The notes beneath the pieces are model-generated. The model was not told the origin of the DNA and searched no databases. It worked only from the letters and a program-made list of their open reading frames with translations. A program made the translations under genes and the position numbers. 35,828 nucleotides of DNA from Caulobacteraceae bacterium (GTDB taxonomy: Bacteria > Pseudomonadota > Alphaproteobacteria > Caulobacterales > Caulobacteraceae), in contig JANXTX010000018.1 in the NCBI GenBank assembly GCA_025352165.1, positions 1 to 35,828 on the forward strand. The letters run 5' to 3'. Shown piece after piece: positions 32,977 through 35,828 of this stretch (the stretch's first letter is position 1; the number at the start of each line of letters is the position of its first letter).

Positions 32977-33596
32977 CACGAGCTCGCCTTTCCGGTCGCC
33001 GACGCCTCCGCCACGGCCTTGTCCAGTTGCTCCATGGTCATCTCGCCATGGTCGTAAAACTTGCCATTGATGACAAAGGTCGGCGTGGCATTGATGTGAT
33101 CGTCACGCATGTACCGCTGCCAACGATCGTTCAGCGCGTTCTGGGCCGCTTCATCCTTGATGCAGGTCTCGAACTGTGCGTCGGTCATGCCAACCGACCG
33201 GGCGATGTTGAGCAGCACGTCGTGGGGCTGGCCGTTGAACATCTGCGCCTGTGAGCGATAGAGCGCCTCGGTCACCTGGAAGTACTTGTCCTTGCCCGCG
33301 CAACGGGCGGTGAGGAAGCCGGCCGCCGCGATGGCGGGGTCGCTGGTCAGCGCCTCGCGGGCGACATAGAGCACCTTGCCGGTATCGATGTATTTGGCCT
33401 TGAATGCCGGGAACACGCCGTTGTTCCAGTCCGCGCAGTGAGGGCACGATACCGACGCATATTCGATCATGGTCACCGCCGCCTTGGCGTTGCCCATCGT
33501 CATATCGTCCGCGGTGACGGCGGACGAGTTTTTCTGGCAGGCCGACAATGCAAGGACGACCGCAAGGCCGGCGACGAGGCTGATCAGTTTGCGCAT
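32976..33596 (-). CDS. DsbA-family thioredoxin-like lipoprotein
   Basis: 206 residues. MRKLISLVAGLAVVLALSAC gives a lipobox (LSAC) with Cys20, so this copy is membrane-anchored, unlike its exported neighbour. CPHC sits in VSCPHCADW, and the cis-Pro loop is ATPTFVING. About half of the residues match the neighbour, e.g. TGKVLYVAREALTSDPAIAA against TGKVRFVFREMLFGDSTLAA. Upstream is dciA, 71 bases away. Confidence 0.9.
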   Translation of the reverse strand: MRKLISLVAGLAVVLALSACQKNSSAVTADDMTMGNAKAAVTMIEYASVSCPHCADWNNGVFPAFKAKYIDTGKVLYVAREALTSDPAIAAAGFLTARCAGKDKYFQVTEALYRSQAQMFNGQPHDVLLNIARSVGMTDAQFETCIKDEAAQNALNDRWQRYMRDDHINATPTFVINGKFYDHGEMTMEQLDKAVAEASATGKASS

Positions 33597-33667
33597 GGAC
33601 TCCGGTCCGTTTGACGGGTCAGTTCGGGAATAGAAAACGATTCCACCCTCGCGTCCAAGACAACCGT

Positions 33668-34243
33668 CTAGGTATCGGACGCGGCGGGCAGCACGGCGTC
33701 GCGTAGCACCTCACGCCCCAGCCGCGCCAGAGCCGCCTTCAGCCGTCCTTCGGGAAAAGCCGATAGATCCTCCGCGAGACGCTGCTCCGCGGCGGCGTCA
33801 AGCGGGCCTTTGCGGCGGCGCCGAGCGGCGAGAGCCACGGCGGCCTCGCGGCCAGGCAGGCCCTGCAGGGGGCCCTGAACTATGCGCAGCCGGGTGACCG
33901 CCCCGGGCCCGAGGAACAGATTGACCCTGGCGAGGATGTCGGGCGCCTGGTGCTGGATGAGTGTCGCCGCCGCTCCGGCGACGCGAAGTTCGAGTGTCGC
34001 GCCACCGCCGCCGCGCGGCGTCACCAGTTTGCTCGGCTCGGTGCGCCTTGCGACAGTCTGGCCGACGATATCGCTCCACCGCGACTTCAGGCCATCGACG
34101 CCCTGGCCAAAGCGCGCATCCAGCGCCTTGATGGTTTTCATCAACGCCCGGCCGGCCGCCGGCGGCGGACGCGCAGCCGGTCGGGTTCGCTTGGTGGCGA
34201 GAATATACGCGACGTCCCGCGCGGAGGGGAGCGGACGAGCCAT
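33668..34243 (-). CDS. dciA: DciA-like (DUF721) replicative-helicase-associated protein
   Basis: 191 residues. The N-terminal part, with KTIKALDARFGQGVDGLKSR then WSDIVGQTVARRTEPSKL, is the DUF721 pattern. A strand segment (GATLELRVAGAAATLIQHQ) completes the KH-like domain; the tail is Ala/Arg-rich. DciA loads the replicative helicase DnaB where no DnaC exists. The ATG at 34243 abuts the mutY ATG (CATATG) and has no ribosome site; TATAAA lies six bases ahead, suggesting a leaderless message. The frame remains open far upstream only because it is antisense to mutY. Confidence 0.82.
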   Translation of the reverse strand: MARPLPSARDVAYILATKRTRPAARPPPAAGRALMKTIKALDARFGQGVDGLKSRWSDIVGQTVARRTEPSKLVTPRGGGGATLELRVAGAAATLIQHQAPDILARVNLFLGPGAVTRLRIVQGPLQGLPGREAAVALAARRRRKGPLDAAAEQRLAEDLSAFPEGRLKAALARLGREVLRDAVLPAASDT

Positions 34244-35329
34244 ATGCGCTTTATAGACGGTTCCATGCCGTCCGTCGCCTCCATCCGTTCGAGTCTGCTC
34301 GCCTGGTACGACAGACACGCCCGCACGCTCGCCTGGCGGGCCCTGCCGGGCGAGACCGCCGATCCCTATCGGGTGTGGCTCTCGGAGATCATGCTGCAGC
34401 AGACCACCGTGCCGCATGCGACACCCTATTTCCTGGCGTTCACCCGGCGGTGGCCGACCGTTATCGATCTGGCGCGGGCCGACGATGGCGAGGTGATGGC
34501 GGCCTGGGCGGGGCTTGGCTACTACGCCCGCGCCCGCAACCTGCTGGCCTGCGCGCGGGTCGTAGCCGACGGCATGGGCGGCGTTTTTCCCGATGACGAG
34601 GCGGCTCTGCTGAAGTTGCCCGGCGTTGGCGCCTACACCGCCGCGGCCATCACGGCGATCGCGTTCGGCAAGCCGGCCAATGTCGTCGATGGCAATGTCG
34701 AGCGGGTGATGGCGCGGCTGTTCGCGGTTGAAGCCCCGCTGCCCGGCGGCAAGCCGCGGCTGAAGGGCCTCGCTGAAAGCCTGGTCCGCGCCGAGCGACC
34801 CGGCGACTGGGCGCAGGCGCTGATGGACCTGGGCGCCACGGTATGCCGACCGTCGTCGCCGCTGTGCGAAACCTGCCCGCTCAGCCGGCAGTGCGCCGCG
34901 TTCGCCGCCGGTGATCCCGACGGCTATCCGCGACGGGACGCCAAGGCGCTGCGGCCGCACCGGCACGGCGTCGCTTATCTGACTGTCCGGGATGGGCGGG
35001 TGGCTCTCGTCCGGCGACCGGCGAAGGGGTTGCTCGGCGGTATGCTCGGGCTGCCGACAACCGAATGGCGCACGGCGCGATGGAGTATGAGTGAGGCGCT
35101 CGCCGCGGCGCCTTCGCCCGCCGCCTGGCGCCACGTCGGCGATGTGGCGCATGTCTTCACCCACTTTTCGCTGACCCTGTCGGTCTACGAGGCGAACGAA
35201 GCCGACGCGCCCGAGGACGCCGTCTGGTTGGCGCTGGAAGAGGCGCTCGCCGCCACGCCGACCGTTTTCCGCAAGGCGCTACAGCCTCTGCAGGCTTCTC
35301 TGCCTTTTATGGGGGGAGACAGACGCTGA
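34244..35329 (+). CDS. mutY: Adenine DNA glycosylase MutY
   Basis: 361 residues (an ATG at 34265 would remove seven). The HhH-GPD glycosylase domain includes SEIMLQQTTV with catalytic Glu48, LPGVGAYTAAAITAIAFG (125-142) as the helix-hairpin-helix, and VVDGNVERV with catalytic Asp149. The 4Fe-4S cluster is held by Cys201, Cys208, Cys211 and Cys217 (C-x6-C-x2-C-x5-C). A C-terminal NUDIX-like domain (about 235-355) recognises 8-oxoguanine. It removes adenine mispaired with 8-oxoG. The last few codons lie in a repeat arm that also runs into the convergent hypothetical gene. Confidence 0.96.
   Translation: MRFIDGSMPSVASIRSSLLAWYDRHARTLAWRALPGETADPYRVWLSEIMLQQTTVPHATPYFLAFTRRWPTVIDLARADDGEVMAAWAGLGYYARARNLLACARVVADGMGGVFPDDEAALLKLPGVGAYTAAAITAIAFGKPANVVDGNVERVMARLFAVEAPLPGGKPRLKGLAESLVRAERPGDWAQALMDLGATVCRPSSPLCETCPLSRQCAAFAAGDPDGYPRRDAKALRPHRHGVAYLTVRDGRVALVRRPAKGLLGGMLGLPTTEWRTARWSMSEALAAAPSPAAWRHVGDVAHVFTHFSLTLSVYEANEADAPEDAVWLALEEALAATPTVFRKALQPLQASLPFMGGDRR
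34250..34278 (-). promoter_or_regulatory. Candidate dciA promoter inside the 5' end of mutY
   Basis: On the minus strand GCGACG (34273-34278), 17 bases, then TATAAA (34250-34255), six bases before the dciA ATG. The -35 matches only the last four bases of TTGACG. Transcription would start at or next to the ATG. Confidence 0.4.
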
Positions 35330-35828
35330 AAGCGTCAGGGTGGCGTGCGTCTCGGCCACCAGGGTCGTTGGGGGGCGGCGGGGGATCGGCGCGGCTTGCC
35401 TGGGAGGCGTCTGACTCTGTCACCTGCCCCACCCTGGCGTTTTCAGCGTCTGTCCCTCCCCACGAGTGGGAGGAAGGAGGATTTCCGTGGCGGATCATCC
35501 AGGTTTCGTCGTCGTCCTGGATGCAGAACTCCGGATCGAGGCCAAAGGCCGCGCAAAGCTTGGCCACAGTCTCGCCGGGCGGGCGCTCGCGGTAGTCCTC
35601 GAACTCTTCAGGGTCGTCGAGGCGTTCGAACATGTCGAGCAGCAGGCGTTCAGACGCCGCGCGGTCGGTATCTAGGCGCTCACGCCGGATCGCCTTGGTC
35701 AGGGCGGAGTCGATGTTCTGGTAAACAAGGTCTTCGATGACCTTGATCTTCTCCGCGTGTTGCTTGTTGCGTGAGGCGACGACGCCGAGGCGGCGGGCCT
35801 TCATTTCTTCGGCAAGCCGCGCTTCCAT
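35307..35828 (-). CDS. Hypothetical protein, 5' end may lie beyond the window
   Basis: 173 residues visible from a Met coded by the last three bases of the window; the real start could be further upstream. The first 75 residues are charged and helical (KARRLGVVASRNKQHAEKIK, then IDSALTKAIRRERLD). Residues 76-120 (DPEEFEDYRERPPGETVAK then GLDPEFCIQDDDETWMIRHG) look like a folded acidic domain. The last 50 or so residues (from SSHSWGG) are translated from the inverted-repeat pair 35311-35461 and its centre, and look like random extension. Family not recognised. It converges on mutY and overlaps its last bases. Confidence 0.6.
   Translation of the reverse strand: MEARLAEEMKARRLGVVASRNKQHAEKIKVIEDLVYQNIDSALTKAIRRERLDTDRAASERLLLDMFERLDDPEEFEDYRERPPGETVAKLCAAFGLDPEFCIQDDDETWMIRHGNPPSSHSWGGTDAENARVGQVTESDASQASRADPPPPPNDPGGRDARHPDAFSVCLPP
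35311..35461. repeat. Inverted-repeat pair at the mutY 3' end (family F)
   Basis: Left arm 35311-35343 and right arm 35429-35461 match as inverted copies at 29 of 33 positions. Each has a small hairpin (gacgct-gaa-agcgtc on the left). The 85-base centre is G-rich. The left arm contains the last codons and stop of mutY; the whole element encodes the tail of the convergent hypothetical gene. Confidence 0.8.

Noticed and set aside
34244-35164. Upstream extension of the dciA frame
   Set aside because: It is antisense to mutY; the DUF721 pattern starts at the Met at 34243.

Overview
The window is GC-rich, gene-dense DNA from an alphaproteobacterium, most likely in or near the Caulobacterales (inference). 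The best clues are the minus-strand block dciA - two dsbA-like genes - smc with mutY divergent from it; an F0-only ATP synthase operon (atpI-atpB-atpE-b'-b) lying apart from F1; a promoter of the Caulobacter housekeeping type before atpI; and a TonB receptor, haloalkane dehalogenase and Rieske oxygenase nearby. No rRNA, tRNA, CRISPR array or prophage was seen.

Layout. 1-7.3 kb: end of an SDR gene, an alpha/beta hydrolase, a TraB/GumN-like secreted protein without the family's catalytic motifs, an OYE-type flavoenzyme and a Rieske oxygenase (probably one catabolic unit), a secreted tyrosine phosphatase and a small lipoprotein. 7.3-7.8 kb: a compact element, a DUF559 nuclease gene set exactly between perfect 58-bp inverted repeats. 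7.8-12 kb: a probable operon of a membrane-bound wHTH/beta-propeller regulator, DinB-like protein, haloalkane dehalogenase and GFA-type protein, with three 11-bp-spaced operator-like repeats at its head. 12-16.2 kb: a secreted lipocalin-like protein, a TonB-dependent receptor, two small membrane proteins and an ArsR-type regulator. 16.2-18.2 kb: a small unknown protein, an apparently orphan VapC, a YjbR-family protein and a decayed GIY-YIG nuclease element. 18.2-21.5 kb: LysR regulator divergent from a LigB-type dioxygenase plus YceI, then an FMN reductase. 21.7-25.2 kb: the conserved transglutaminase / alpha-E / circularly permuted ATP-grasp operon. 25.3-27.9 kb: the F0 operon. 28-35.8 kb: GST, smc, dsbA-like genes, dciA, mutY and an edge-truncated hypothetical gene.

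The strongest unexplained signal is a set of two-armed inverted-repeat elements, of several unrelated sequence families, in the intergenic gaps (109-231, 4120-4254, 7283-7801, 17781-17929, 20722-20873, 21545-21699, 35311-35461). One still holds an intact DUF559 (PD-(D/E)XK/Vsr-like) nuclease whose ribosome-binding site, C-terminal tail and part of its stop codon come from the repeat arms. A second, of different sequence, holds the C-terminal stub of a GIY-YIG nuclease, again ending where the repeat begins. This resembles REP/BIME palindromes and their RAYT transposases, but with small nucleases in the RAYT's place. I propose these are nuclease-dispersed palindromic repeats (inference).
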